A stretch of DNA of 37,717 bases from Algoriphagus sp. (GCA_021298245.1 JAJTDZ010000031.1:1-37717); one strand, 5' to 3'; counted from the stretch's first letter, positions 26,021-35,835 are shown. Notes: generated by a model not told the origin, from the letters alone. A program made the numbers and translations.

Positions 26021-26953
26021 ATGGAAAATGTAAACGTACTGATAATCGGATCGGGACCTGCAGGATATACTGCGGCCATTTATGCAGCAAGAGCTGGAAT
26101 GAAGCCAGTTTTGTATACGGGTGGACAACCGGGAGGACAACTTACGATCACCACCGATGTGGAAAACTACCCAGGTTATCCAGAGGGGATTATGGGTCCT
26201 GAGATGATGGAGGATTTTAGAAAGCAAGCAGAACGCTTTGGAACTCAAATTCGCTATGGAGTAGTCACCCAAGTGGATTTTAGTGCAAGACCTTATCGGG
26301 TAATTGTAGATGATCAGCTAACATTATTGGCTGAAACCGTTATCATTAGTACGGGGGCTTCTGCCAAATGGTTAGGGCTGGAAAGTGAAACAAGACTCAA
26401 TGGCAGGGGAGTTTCTGCATGTGCAGTCTGTGATGGATTCTTTTTTAGAGGGCAAGACGTGGCGATAGTAGGAGCTGGAGATACTGCCTGTGAAGAAGCT
26501 TCTTATTTGGCAAATATTTGTTCTAAGGTATACATGATTGTTCGTAAAGAGGAGATGCGTGCTTCCCTCATCATGCAGCAACGGGTGAAAAATAACCCTA
26601 AAATTGAAATACTTTGGAATACCGAAACCTTAGAGATTTTGGGGGACCAAGAAGTGACTGGAGTAAAAATTTTAAACAACAAAACTCAAAAAATTTCTGA
26701 AATTTCAATTTCTGGCTTCTTTGTTGCTATAGGTCATCAACCGAATACAGAAATATTTAAAGAATACATTACCATGGATGCATCCGGATACATTAAAACT
26801 ATACCTGGTACTACAAAAACCAATGTGGAAGGTGTTTTTGCTTGTGGAGATGCACAGGATAATGTGTACCGCCAAGCGGTGACTGCTGCAGGTACGGGAT
26901 GTATGGCTGCTTTGGATGCGGAACGCTTCCTGGCTGCTACTGGGATTCACTAA
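26021..26953 (+). CDS. trxB: Thioredoxin-disulfide reductase
   Basis: A 310-residue NADPH-dependent flavoprotein reducing thioredoxin. FAD motif IIGSGPAGYTAAIYAARAG (8-26), GGQPGGQLT, the redox-active pair CAVC at Cys134/Cys137, NADPH-binding GAGDTACEEASYLA, and C-terminal GVFACGDAQDNVYRQAVTAA for the flavin. Complete. It lies 9 bases ahead of the M23 peptidase gene, so the two may be co-transcribed. With the exported thioredoxin at 2.6-3.0 kb, both cytoplasmic and periplasmic thiol proteins are in the window, but no direct link is shown. Confidence 0.95.
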   Translation: MENVNVLIIGSGPAGYTAAIYAARAGMKPVLYTGGQPGGQLTITTDVENYPGYPEGIMGPEMMEDFRKQAERFGTQIRYGVVTQVDFSARPYRVIVDDQLTLLAETVIISTGASAKWLGLESETRLNGRGVSACAVCDGFFFRGQDVAIVGAGDTACEEASYLANICSKVYMIVRKEEMRASLIMQQRVKNNPKIEILWNTETLEILGDQEVTGVKILNNKTQKISEISISGFFVAIGHQPNTEIFKEYITMDASGYIKTIPGTTKTNVEGVFACGDAQDNVYRQAVTAAGTGCMAALDAERFLAATGIH

Positions 26954-26962
26954 ACTTGATGG

Positions 26963-28093
26963 ATGAGGAAATTATTTCTTAGCAGTTTTTTATTCGTTTT
27001 TATTATTACTTTAACCATTTTTAAAGTTCAGGGACAGGTTTTGCCTAAAATTTTTAATAAATCTGCTACCCCTGCTGATACTTCCAAACTGGAAAAAAAA
27101 CTTTTAGGCATCAAGGAATTTACTCAAGGATTCCCAAAGATTATTAAAAAAAATCCTGAAGGTAAAGGACAGGCTTCTGAGCGAAAAAATATTGAATTAA
27201 GGGAATTTGATCAGGTAAACTATTTAAGGGCCTTATCTAATCAAACAGATTCTTTATATTTTCAAGACAATGTGAATTTAGCTAGAATTCGATCTATAAT
27301 AAGCGAAGATCCATTTGCCTTAGATTGGGCTCCCTCTGGAGAAGTTATCAAAATAGAAGAACAAGTTCGAATAGATAGTGTTTGGATTACTGCTTTTGAA
27401 TATTACTCCAATTGGGATACAAAAAGAATAGACATTTACGATTTTGAGGTTAAAGACCTAAAAGATAGTTTGAAACTTAAATTATATGATGAAGTCCTTG
27501 GTGAGTTTTGGAAATTACCATTATCAGAAGTTTTAGTTTCTTCTAAATTTGGACCAAGATGGGGAAGAATGCATTATGGAACGGATATGGGTTTAACTAC
27601 GGGAGACCCAATTTATACTCCTTTTGATGGAATAGTAAGAGTGAAATCATTTGATAGGTACGGATATGGCAACTACTATGTAGTAAGGCATAAAAATGGT
27701 TTAGAATCATTATTCGGTCATTTATCAAAACATGTGGTCGAGGTTGGACAAGAGGTAAAGGCGGGGGATTTTCTAGGTGAAGGAGGCTCAACAGGAAGAA
27801 GTACTGGTCCTCATCTTCATTTTGAGCTAAGATTTCAAGGCTTGGCTTTTGATACAGAAAAAGTCTATGATTATTCTAATGACACTATTTTAAAACAGGA
27901 ATTGCTTATTAATAAGCAACTTTTTGGTCATGTGACAACAGCTAGAAGTACCGCATATCATAAAGTGAAAAGAGGTGACACTCTTGGTTCTATTGCAAGA
28001 AGATATGGTGTAACGGTATCCCAATTGACCCGGCTGAATGGAATTTCTACTCGCTCCATATTGAAAATAGGTCAGAATTTAAGAGTTAAATAA
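26963..28093 (+). CDS. M23-family peptidoglycan metallopeptidase with C-terminal LysM
   Basis: A 376-residue exported protein. Signal peptide FLSSFLFVFIITLTIFKVQG (about 4-24). A spacer of about 160 residues without known domain is followed by the LytM/M23 fold (about 195-295): HYGTDMGLTTGDPIYTPFDG with zinc-ligand His and Asp, FGHLSKHVVEVGQEVKAGD, and GRSTGPHLHFELRFQG with the HxH motif. All catalytic positions are present. A LysM domain (about 330-376, HKVKRGDTLGSIARRYGVTV) would bind glycan. A role in cell-wall remodelling or septum splitting is likely. The coding sequence looks more AT-rich than its neighbours, by eye only. Confidence 0.9.
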   Translation: MRKLFLSSFLFVFIITLTIFKVQGQVLPKIFNKSATPADTSKLEKKLLGIKEFTQGFPKIIKKNPEGKGQASERKNIELREFDQVNYLRALSNQTDSLYFQDNVNLARIRSIISEDPFALDWAPSGEVIKIEEQVRIDSVWITAFEYYSNWDTKRIDIYDFEVKDLKDSLKLKLYDEVLGEFWKLPLSEVLVSSKFGPRWGRMHYGTDMGLTTGDPIYTPFDGIVRVKSFDRYGYGNYYVVRHKNGLESLFGHLSKHVVEVGQEVKAGDFLGEGGSTGRSTGPHLHFELRFQGLAFDTEKVYDYSNDTILKQELLINKQLFGHVTTARSTAYHKVKRGDTLGSIARRYGVTVSQLTRLNGISTRSILKIGQNLRVK

Positions 28094-28111
28094 TCTCAAA
28101 TTTCCCTAATC

Positions 28112-28831
28112 ATGTCGAAATTGGATATTCTTGTATTTGCTGCGCATCCGGACGATGCAGAGTTAGGATGCTCTGGAACCATCGCTGCGCAGGTAGCCAT
28201 GGGGTATAGCGTGGGAATAGTGGATTTGACTCGTGGGGAGCTTGGCACGCGTGGAACCGCCCAAGAACGGTTAGAAGAAGCCAAGGAAGCCGGACATATC
28301 CTTGGGGTGAAGATTCGAGAGAACCTTGGTTTTCAGGATGTATTTTTTAAAGATGACGAAGCGCATCAACTTAAATTGATTGAAGTGATTCGATTCTATC
28401 GACCTGAAATTGTACTTGCCAATGCCATTACGGACCGACATCCGGATCATGGCAAGGGATCAAGTTTGGTAAGTAAAGCTTGTTTTATGAGTGGTTTGAG
28501 AAAGATTCAGACCTTTAAAGAAGGCGTAGAGCAAGAGGCTTGGAGACCCAACTGGGTATACCACTACATTCAAAACAACTACATTCGTCCGGACTTTGTG
28601 CTTGATATTTCTGCCTATTGGGAAATCAAGATAAAAAGCATTTTAGCTTTCAAATCACAGTTTTTTAACCCTGAAAGCCAGGAGCCGGAGAGCTTTATTT
28701 CAAGACCTGATTTTTTACCATTTATCGAATCACGCGCCAGAGAATTTGGGCACCAAATTCAGGCTACTTATGGAGAAGGTTTTACTGTAGATCGGGCGAT
28801 TGGTGTCAAAAATCTATTTGACTTAAAATGA
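28112..28831 (+). CDS. bshB1: Bacillithiol biosynthesis deacetylase BshB1
   Basis: 239 residues, LmbE/PIG-L fold. Deacetylates GlcNAc-malate in bacillithiol synthesis. Zinc motif AAHPDDAELGCSG (10-22), GELGTRGTAQERLEEAKEAG, and the later HPDH (DRHPDHGKGS) plus RPDFVLDIS. The family's length and N-terminus match. It stops at 28829-28831, immediately adjacent to the convergent pdxH stop, with no spacer. bshA and bshC are not in the window. Confidence 0.92.
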   Translation: MSKLDILVFAAHPDDAELGCSGTIAAQVAMGYSVGIVDLTRGELGTRGTAQERLEEAKEAGHILGVKIRENLGFQDVFFKDDEAHQLKLIEVIRFYRPEIVLANAITDRHPDHGKGSSLVSKACFMSGLRKIQTFKEGVEQEAWRPNWVYHYIQNNYIRPDFVLDISAYWEIKIKSILAFKSQFFNPESQEPESFISRPDFLPFIESRAREFGHQIQATYGEGFTVDRAIGVKNLFDLK

Positions 28832-29467
28832 TTAAGGAGCAAGGCGCGTAATTTTCCATGACCCACTGGCTAGGCATTCGTAATGAATACGGTCATGCAG
28901 ACGACTTGGTCTTCCTTGCCAAAATTCCAATCGGTTGGGAATTAATTGAAAACCACCCCAATGGGAGGGTCTTTTCATTTTTTGATTCATAAATTGTTTT
29001 TCCATTTCAAGCTGATGTTGTTCGAGTTCCTCTCTGGAGCCAATAACTTGGCTTTGAGGAGATGCCCAAGCACCCAGTTGGGAGGAATAGGGTCGAGATA
29101 AAAAATAGGTATCGGAGGCTGCTTCACTGATTTTTGATACTTCACCTACAACCCGGATTTGCCGTTCTATTTCTGGCCAAAAAAAAGTTAATGCAGCTTT
29201 TGGATGCTTTTCAAGTTCATTTCCTTTGGCACTTTGGTAATTGGTGAAAAACACAAAGCCCTGATCTACTCCTTTCAGCAACACTATTCTAGCATTGGGA
29301 AAGCCATCGCTTCCTAGCGTGGAGAGGCACATGGCTGTGGCCTCTGCTACTTCAGCTTCTAGGGCTTGTTGCATCCAAGTATGAAACAGCTGTATAGGGT
29401 CTTTGGGTACCTCAGCACTATCTAAGGATCTTAAAGTATAATCTTTTCGGATATCGGCTAATTTCAT
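28832..29467 (-). CDS. pdxH: Pyridoxamine 5'-phosphate oxidase
   Basis: A 211-residue FMN-dependent enzyme making pyridoxal 5'-phosphate. Seen: AMCLSTLGSDGFPNARIVLL (FMN region), QGFVFFTNYQSAKGNELEKH, TFFWPEIERQIRVVGEVSKI, YSSQLGAWASPQSQVI and the C-terminal signature RLEFWQGRPSRLHDRIHY. Complete, normal length. Transcribed opposite to its neighbours, ending directly against bshB1; 94 bases lie between its start and YqgE's. Confidence 0.95.
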   Translation of the reverse strand: MKLADIRKDYTLRSLDSAEVPKDPIQLFHTWMQQALEAEVAEATAMCLSTLGSDGFPNARIVLLKGVDQGFVFFTNYQSAKGNELEKHPKAALTFFWPEIERQIRVVGEVSKISEAASDTYFLSRPYSSQLGAWASPQSQVIGSREELEQHQLEMEKQFMNQKMKRPSHWGGFQLIPNRLEFWQGRPSRLHDRIHYECLASGSWKITRLAP

Positions 29468-29561
29468 ATAATGAAGGAATAGATTAAAGTTAGGTAGAGG
29501 GATAAGTTGACCTTGTATTTTTAAAATTAAAACTTAATTTTTAGAAAAAATCTTTTTCCTC

Positions 29562-30131
29562 ATGGCCCTTAGTGCTAATTCTTTGCTTAGACCCGGAATG
29601 CTTTTGCTATCCGCCCCGTTTTTACAAGACGAAAACTTCGTTAGATCGGTCATTCTTTTATGTGAGCATGAGAATTCGGGAAGTTTTGGATTGGTACTTA
29701 ACAAACCCTCTATCCTACAGTTGGCGGATTTAGTTGAGGAATTATCCTTTGTGGAAACAGATGTTTTTGTAGGTGGGCCTGTGGAACAAAACACCTTGCA
29801 TTTTATTTATTTCGGGGAAAAAAAACTGGAAGGAAGTGTGCAATTGGGAAAAGAATTATGGTGGGGAGGAGAATTTGATCAATTGGTAAACTTTTTGAAA
29901 AATAAGCAGTTAGATGCTAATCAGGTTCGGTTTTTTATGGGTTATAGCGGCTGGGAAGCAGGGCAATTGGGTAGAGAAATTGAAGAACAAACCTGGATAA
30001 TCTGTAGGGAGGGCATGGATTTATTCCCTAAGCAAGATGTGTCGGAGAAAATATGGAAACTCCTATTGAAAAACATGGGAGGAGTGTATAGGGAGCTTGC
30101 AAATTATCCTTTAGATCCACGATTAAATTAG
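29562..30131 (+). CDS. YqgE/AlgH family protein
   Basis: 189 residues of the UPF0301 (YqgE/AlgH) family: LRPGMLLLSAPFLQDENFVR near the start, LLCEHENSGSFGLVLNKPS, VGGPVEQNTLHFIY, GELWWGGEFDQL-like block and FMGYSGWEAGQLGREIEEQT. The molecular function of the family is not established. Complete. The DUF349 gene follows 47 bases later on the same strand but with its own -7-like element in between. Confidence 0.92.
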   Translation: MALSANSLLRPGMLLLSAPFLQDENFVRSVILLCEHENSGSFGLVLNKPSILQLADLVEELSFVETDVFVGGPVEQNTLHFIYFGEKKLEGSVQLGKELWWGGEFDQLVNFLKNKQLDANQVRFFMGYSGWEAGQLGREIEEQTWIICREGMDLFPKQDVSEKIWKLLLKNMGGVYRELANYPLDPRLN

Positions 30132-30141
30132 GCAAAATGCC

Positions 30142-30149
30142 TAACTTTG
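30142..30149 (+). promoter_or_regulatory. -7 promoter element for the DUF349 gene
   Basis: TAACTTTG, perfect TAnnTTTG, followed by GGC, 30 bases before ATG 30179. No good TTG at -33 distance. It lies inside the longer ORF version starting at 30137 and so favours the start at 30179. Confidence 0.4.
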
Positions 30150-30178
30150 GGCAAATTACGTCAAGTAGTAAAGATTTT

Positions 30179-32176
30179 ATGGCTAAGAAAAGTAGTGTAT
30201 TGTCCGAAGAGGACAAGGTGACCACAACTCCCAAAAAAGGAGTTAAGGGTAAAAAAAGTACTAAGGAACCTGAAAGCATTCAGAAGGAAGTCTCCGCTGT
30301 GGTGGATGTGCTAGACCAAGAAGTGGTTCCTCCTAAACCTAAACGGACCAAGAAAGCAGTGACGAAGAGCGAGGAAGTTGAGGTTCTAGATTCCAGTACG
30401 ATCAATGAAAAAATTACTTTGACTGAAGATTCAGATTTCTCTAATGAGGATATTGAAGATCAGGTAGTTATAGATATTTCTGGATTAAATAAAACTCAGT
30501 TACTTGATTTAGTAAAAGAAAAGTTAGCTCTTGACATTTCCTCTCAGCTAGAAAAGGTTATTCAAGAAATAAAGGTAGCCTTTGACGAATGTGTCGGCAA
30601 AGAAAAAGAGTCTGCGTTGCAGCAATTTTTAGCAGATGGGGGTGTAGCTGACGATTTTTCTTATCGGTCCCAAGAGGAGGAAAAAGAATTTAATGCACTA
30701 ATAAATGAGTTTCGTCGACAGTTATATTCTTTGAGAAAAGAAGCTGAAAAGCAAAAAGAAAAAAACTTACAAGCGAAAACGGAGCTTTTAAATAAACTTC
30801 GGGTTTTAGTAGACGGAGAAGAGACCAACTCCAGCATTCATGCAGTAAAGGCCATACAAGAGAATTGGAAGGCTATAGGTCCAGTGCCCGCTTCTCAAAG
30901 TAAATCTCTTTGGGCGAGTTTTAATGCCCTTATGGATCGCTATTATGACAATAGAAGCATTTATTTTGAGCTCAAAGAATTAGATAGAAAAAAGAATCTT
31001 GAAAGTAAGGTAGAGCTGTGTGAAAAGGCAGAGGCTTTAAGTGGTCAAACTGAATTAAAAGATGCAATACGCTTGCTCAATGATCTTCATGAAGAATTTA
31101 AGCATATAGGTCCCGTTCCTAGGGAAGAACAAGAAGCTCTTTGGCAGCGATTTAAGGCAGCCTCAGATAGTATCTATGATCGTAGGAAAGATTATTTTGA
31201 TGGACAAAAAGAAGTTTTCAAAAAGAATTTAGAGGAGAAGGAAGCTTTGATTATTCAATTGAATTCATTTGGTGGATTCAAGGCCGATAGAATTAAGGAT
31301 TGGAATATAAAAACAAAGGAGATCTTAGAAATTCAAAAGGCTTGGGAGAAAATAGGACCTATACCTAAAGAATCTGGTAAAGAAATCAATAAATCCTTTT
31401 GGGCTGCTTTTAAACAGTTTTTCCACAATAAAAACTTGTTTTTCAAGGAGCTTGATGAAATTAGAGCTAGTAATCTGAAGAAAGCAGAGGAACTTATCGC
31501 TCGAGCAGAAGAATTGAAAGAAAATACCAATTGGCAGATTACAGCGAATCAATTGGTGAAGTTGCAGCAGGAATGGAAAAATTTAGGACCTACGCCTGAA
31601 AAGAATAGAGATGCTTTGTACAAAAGATTCAAAGAAGCTTGTGATACATTTTTTGAAAACCGTAGAAATTCATCTAAAGAAGCGGATTCTGAATTTGAAC
31701 AAAATCTAAAGAAAAAGCAGGGAATAATAGGTTCCATCGTAGCATCCACAAAATCCGGGAAGGATTTGAGTGAGGAAAGCTTGAGTAGTTTTGTGGCTGA
31801 GTTTAATGCTACAGGATTTGTGCCTCGCAAATTTATTAAAGAAATTCAGGTTCAATTTAAGGAAGCAGTTGACGGGTACCTAGAAAAATTAGGCAGTTCA
31901 GGAGTAAATAGGGAAGATTTCCTTTTCAGACAAAATTTGAATCGAATTCAATCTGATCCCAATTCGGTCAAGACCTTCAATAAAAAAGAGCATGGCATCC
32001 GAAAGCAAATATCAGATTTGGAAAATAGTATTACCCTCTGGAGAAATAATTTAGAGTTTTTTGCTGCCTCAAAGACTGCCGATAAACTTAAAGATCAGTT
32101 TGAAGTAAAAATTAAAAAAGCTGAAGAGGAGATTGATAAATTGAAAAAGAAGCTCTCCATTTTGAAGGAATTTTAA
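30179..32176 (+). CDS. DUF349-repeat protein
   Basis: 665 residues from ATG 30179 (an in-frame ATG at 30137 would add 14 residues with no family likeness). The first about 130 residues are low-complexity, Lys/Glu-rich and probably disordered. Five DUF349 repeats of about 75 residues follow, each with W..IGPVP...LW..F...D..Y..R: ENWKAIGPVPASQSKSLW, EEFKHIGPVPREEQEALW, KAWEKIGPIPKES, QEWKNLGPTPEKNRDALY and the degenerate AEFNATGFVPRKF. The C-terminus is a coiled coil (KKAEEEIDKLKKKLSILKEF). No signal peptide, so cytoplasmic. Function of DUF349 proteins is poorly known; this multi-repeat form is widespread in Bacteroidota. Confidence 0.88.
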   Translation: MAKKSSVLSEEDKVTTTPKKGVKGKKSTKEPESIQKEVSAVVDVLDQEVVPPKPKRTKKAVTKSEEVEVLDSSTINEKITLTEDSDFSNEDIEDQVVIDISGLNKTQLLDLVKEKLALDISSQLEKVIQEIKVAFDECVGKEKESALQQFLADGGVADDFSYRSQEEEKEFNALINEFRRQLYSLRKEAEKQKEKNLQAKTELLNKLRVLVDGEETNSSIHAVKAIQENWKAIGPVPASQSKSLWASFNALMDRYYDNRSIYFELKELDRKKNLESKVELCEKAEALSGQTELKDAIRLLNDLHEEFKHIGPVPREEQEALWQRFKAASDSIYDRRKDYFDGQKEVFKKNLEEKEALIIQLNSFGGFKADRIKDWNIKTKEILEIQKAWEKIGPIPKESGKEINKSFWAAFKQFFHNKNLFFKELDEIRASNLKKAEELIARAEELKENTNWQITANQLVKLQQEWKNLGPTPEKNRDALYKRFKEACDTFFENRRNSSKEADSEFEQNLKKKQGIIGSIVASTKSGKDLSEESLSSFVAEFNATGFVPRKFIKEIQVQFKEAVDGYLEKLGSSGVNREDFLFRQNLNRIQSDPNSVKTFNKKEHGIRKQISDLENSITLWRNNLEFFAASKTADKLKDQFEVKIKKAEEEIDKLKKKLSILKEF

Positions 32177-32210
32177 GGAGTAGTAATTCTAAAAAAATAT
32201 GGAGGCTGGG

Positions 32211-32241
32211 TTGTACAAAATGCCCAATCCTTCTATATTTG
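32211..32241 (+). promoter_or_regulatory. Promoter for tRNA-Thr
   Basis: TTG (32211-32213), 20 bases, TATATTTG (32234-32241), then CAGC. Both elements match the Bacteroidota consensus; the tRNA begins 15 bases later. The clearest promoter in the window. Confidence 0.75.
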
Positions 32242-32256
32242 CAGCACCTTAAAAAA

Positions 32257-32329
<73 letters not shown>

Positions 32330-32343
32330 CTAGAAAGGAATAA

Positions 32344-32373
32344 GGAGTTACAGTTATGTAACTCCTTTTTTTT
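32344..32373 (+). terminator. Rho-independent terminator of tRNA-Thr
   Basis: GGAGTTAC, loop AGTTAT, GTAACTCC and eight T. Perfect 8-bp stem 14 bases after the tRNA. Confidence 0.9.
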
Positions 32374-32450
32374 ATCTACCTCTGTTGCGAAAGCTGAAAG
32401 TGCCTTGTCCTACCCAGGTATTCCGTTTGTCGCTTTAATTTGATTGTATT

Positions 32451-34040
32451 TTACCTACCCAATAGCATGGTCCTAGTGAGCTGCAAGGATTGGTTTTGTA
32501 AGCGGGCGTAGTAAATACCGGGAGCAAATCCCTCGTTTTCAAAAGTAATCTTATGCGTTCCTGCGGAGACCTCGGCATCCACTAGGGTTTTGATGAGTTT
32601 GCCTTCGGTATTGAATACCTGGAGTAGGGTATGACCACCAAAACTTTCGTACGAAAGGGTAGTAGAGGATTGAAAAGGATTGGGGTAATTGGTAAGCAAG
32701 AGTTTATTTTCCAGATTTGGAGGAAGGTCTGGATTGCTCGATAAGCAGGGTGCTGTTTTTTTAACCACTTGAAGTTGTTGGAAATTTTTTAACATCACAT
32801 TCTGTAAAATCGAGTCAGGCACACAAAACCATTGCTTGAGAAGAGAGGCATACACCGATCTAAAGTCATATTGCATGGGAATGTTGTCAGAAGCTGAAGT
32901 GATCAAAGGTATTTCTGGACTCTGTCCCAGCACTTCATTTTGGGCGTAATGCCCAAACACGAAAAGAGGTGCAGCTGCTCCATGATCTGTACCCACACTT
33001 CCGTTGGACTTGATACGTCTACCAAATTCAGAGAAGGTCATACCTAGTACTCTTTTGTGTGCATTGAGATACGTTAAATCATCCATAAATGCTTTTATTC
33101 CTTCAGAGACTCTTTTTAGGAGCAAGGCATGGGTACCCGTATCGGTAGCAGAAGCTACCACCTGCTGCGCATGGGTATCAAAGCCTCCCAAACTGACCAT
33201 ATAGATTCTTGTTTTTAATCCACCCGCGATGAGTCGTGCTACGATTTTCAACTGCTCGGCAAGACTATTTCCAGTGGGATATCCAGAAAACTGCTTAGTC
33301 ACTTTGGCGGCAGCATTCTTAATCACGGTGCCATATTGCTGGGTTTGCTGAGCTACTTGTCGGATATACGTCAATTCTTTACCTCCTCGGCCGGCTGGTG
33401 CAGGACCTTGAATACCATTTATCAGGTTGTAGAAATTCACAGGATCGGTAATGGCCATGCCCATGTTGACGGAGGGGCCTTGCATGGCAGGAGATACAAA
33501 AGAACCAATTTGAATGGCCAAGGGATCTGGCATTACTGTGTTGGGATAACCCATAGGAAATCCTTCGTACTCTTCAGCCAGGTACCTTCCTGCCCATCCT
33601 GAATTGATGTATTGGTTTGAATCAGATGCACTCATCCAAATATCTGTAGCCCTGAAATGGGAAAAATTAGGTTGAGGATAGCCTACAGATTGAATGATTT
33701 GAAGTTTTTCTTCATTAAATAAGGTTTGTAAACCTGTCATAGCCGGGTGAAAGCCTGCATTTCCTCCTCCATTGAGTTTGAGAATTTTATTTCTTGGAAT
33801 AAGGATATTGGAGCGGGCATTGGCCAAGTTATCGTATTGATCAAATGGGATGACGGTATTTAATCCATCGTTACCTCCATTGAGCTGTATAAGTACCAAG
33901 ACATGGTCTGTTTCGGTAGGTGCTTGGGTCAAGGCGGAGACCAAGGGGGATTCTGCAAAAGCTTTAAGCGTAAAGCCATTGATCAAAGAGGGCAATACAA
34001 TGCCAGCAGGCCCTAGACGTAAAAAATCCCTTCTTTTCAT
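32451..34040 (-). CDS. DUF1501 protein with Tat signal and T9SS type A sorting domain
   Basis: 529 residues. N-terminal twin-arginine signal (MKRRDFLRLGPAGIVLPSLI). The body (about 35-430) matches DUF1501, which belongs to the alkaline-phosphatase/sulfatase-like superfamily: LVLIQLNGGNDGLNTVIPFD, PAMTGLQTLFNEEKLQIIQS, VSLGGFDTHAQQ, GMTFSEFGRRIKSNGSVGTD and HGAAAPLFVFG. The last about 75 residues are a type IX secretion sorting domain (LTNYPNPFQSSTTLSYE...GIYYARLQ...MLL). Tat plus T9SS in one protein implies export folded, then outer-membrane translocation. Its ATG overlaps the stop of the DUF1800 gene (ATGA); the pair commonly occurs together, with unknown function. Complete. Confidence 0.9.
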   Translation of the reverse strand: MKRRDFLRLGPAGIVLPSLINGFTLKAFAESPLVSALTQAPTETDHVLVLIQLNGGNDGLNTVIPFDQYDNLANARSNILIPRNKILKLNGGGNAGFHPAMTGLQTLFNEEKLQIIQSVGYPQPNFSHFRATDIWMSASDSNQYINSGWAGRYLAEEYEGFPMGYPNTVMPDPLAIQIGSFVSPAMQGPSVNMGMAITDPVNFYNLINGIQGPAPAGRGGKELTYIRQVAQQTQQYGTVIKNAAAKVTKQFSGYPTGNSLAEQLKIVARLIAGGLKTRIYMVSLGGFDTHAQQVVASATDTGTHALLLKRVSEGIKAFMDDLTYLNAHKRVLGMTFSEFGRRIKSNGSVGTDHGAAAPLFVFGHYAQNEVLGQSPEIPLITSASDNIPMQYDFRSVYASLLKQWFCVPDSILQNVMLKNFQQLQVVKKTAPCLSSNPDLPPNLENKLLLTNYPNPFQSSTTLSYESFGGHTLLQVFNTEGKLIKTLVDAEVSAGTHKITFENEGFAPGIYYARLQNQSLQLTRTMLLGR

Positions 34041-35626
34041 GACAACTGGTATTCAGGTTGGTTCAGCACATATTTAAAAAATGAGGTTAGCCGATTAAGC
34101 ACCAAATTTTTAGCTACTAAGTTGTTAGGGTTAGCCTTGTAATTATTCCAGGCATCAGTCCAATAGCTATCGGTGGATTGACCAGACAGGAGTATACTTT
34201 TTAAAAATTGACGAACATCAGAGGGGACTTCTATGGCATAAAGTAAGTCAAGTATATCCTGAATGAGAAGGTTAGGATTTCCTGGATTTTTTAAATTTTC
34301 AGTATAGGCCAAGACATCTATATTTATTTTTTTTCCATTTCGGGTGTACCCTGTAGTCACCAGGATGTCTGTCAATTGATTTCTTCTGGGAAGCGTATCT
34401 GAATTGATCCAAAGTTCATGAAATTGAGGTTCTTGGTAATAAGCAGGCCATCCAGAAACATTAGGGGGATCACCTAAATTTTGTTGCATGTTGGATGCCT
34501 GAATTCGGATGTAATCGAGCATGAAGTATTGGTTGACAGCATCACTTGCAGAAGGAAAAATAATTCCAAATTCCCTACAAAGACCCACAACAAAGTCTAC
34601 AGGACTTTTAATCATGCCCCCTCTATTCAAAGGATCAAAGAAATGTTCACTACTAAATAAGGCTTTCAACACGGGTTTGATTTCATAGCCTGAGGTTCTA
34701 AAAATAGTAGCTAAAGGCTGTATGACATTTACTTCTGTAGCTTGATCTATTTCATAGTACACAAAAAATCTATACAATTTCCTACATAGGTAGGCTGCTG
34801 TTTCCTCTTGAAGAAAGAGCATTTCGATGAGTTCATCGGTTTCAGTAGCGCCAGCAGCCCCTGTTTTTCCTACAATCACTTTGTTGTTGTAATAGGAAGA
34901 AAATTGTTTGTTTCCCGTATCGTGACGATTAGGGTCAAAGGAAGAAGAGATGCTTGTGGCGTTGACTACATATCCAGTCAAAATTCTTGCTGCAGCTTTT
35001 ACGTCTGCTTCAGTGTATTGCACCTTGGGGCCCTTTCCCAAGGTGAAGAGTTCCTGAAGCTCTCTGGCATAATTTTCATCGGGAGAAGTTTTGGTATTCA
35101 AAAATCCATTCAAGTACCTCAACATGGCCGGATCGCGTGTCACCTCCTTCACCAAGTCCTTAAAATTGCCCAAGGCATACTTTCGTAGTAAACTATGATG
35201 CTTATAAACGTAACGAGCGTCTCCAATATCCACCGTTTCAGTAGCAAAATGATTGTGCCAAAACAAAATCATTTTCTCATGAATAGAGGCGCCTTGATTT
35301 AGCATTTGACCTATCCACCAGGACTTAAAGGATGTAGTCCTTGCACCGTTGGTTGCTCCATCGTAGGGGGCATTGACCCAAGTTTGTCCTAAGGGTACGT
35401 TGGGATCACTTAGGCTTGCTGTGGTGTAGGTATTGAGGGGAGGTGAGGGAGCTATACTGGGGATCAGTAAAAGGTCTAGGATTTCCGAAAGGATTTTTCC
35501 TGAAAAAAAGGTGACTTCTTTTTGCGTAAAGCCAAATAATACCCGCCGCAATAAATGTCTTAACTGCAAATCTGTTAAGGTCTGGACTTGGGGCTGAATA
35601 CCAGTTGTCGTTCGATTATTGCGCAT
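34037..35626 (-). CDS. DUF1800 protein
   Basis: 529 residues of the DUF1800 family: QLRHLLRRVLFGFTQKEVTF near the start, FKSWWIGQMLNQGASIHEKM, LFWHNHFATETVDIGD, RDPAMLRYLNGFLNTKTSPD, ENYARELQELFTLGKGP and NLGDPPNVSGWPAYYQEPQF. These are the hallmark blocks. No typical signal peptide is visible. It is the first gene of a two-gene unit with DUF1501. The biochemical function is unknown to me; the pair is abundant in Bacteroidota and Planctomycetes. Complete. Confidence 0.9.
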   Translation of the reverse strand: MRNNRTTTGIQPQVQTLTDLQLRHLLRRVLFGFTQKEVTFFSGKILSEILDLLLIPSIAPSPPLNTYTTASLSDPNVPLGQTWVNAPYDGATNGARTTSFKSWWIGQMLNQGASIHEKMILFWHNHFATETVDIGDARYVYKHHSLLRKYALGNFKDLVKEVTRDPAMLRYLNGFLNTKTSPDENYARELQELFTLGKGPKVQYTEADVKAAARILTGYVVNATSISSSFDPNRHDTGNKQFSSYYNNKVIVGKTGAAGATETDELIEMLFLQEETAAYLCRKLYRFFVYYEIDQATEVNVIQPLATIFRTSGYEIKPVLKALFSSEHFFDPLNRGGMIKSPVDFVVGLCREFGIIFPSASDAVNQYFMLDYIRIQASNMQQNLGDPPNVSGWPAYYQEPQFHELWINSDTLPRRNQLTDILVTTGYTRNGKKINIDVLAYTENLKNPGNPNLLIQDILDLLYAIEVPSDVRQFLKSILLSGQSTDSYWTDAWNNYKANPNNLVAKNLVLNRLTSFFKYVLNQPEYQLS

Positions 35627-35835
35627 GATGAACTTTAAGGATAGTTTAAGTTAAGCCATTTTATATTTTTTATACATTAAATAATTGTTTTTTAAGGAGA
35701 GATAGACGAAAAAAAATTTTGTCTCACAAAAAAATTCAAAAATAAGTATCATTAGGATTCAATTAAAACATAGTTTTTTCATAAAATTCTTATATTCAAA
35801 CAAATTTATCTTGCCACCCAAGAATTAATTTACCC

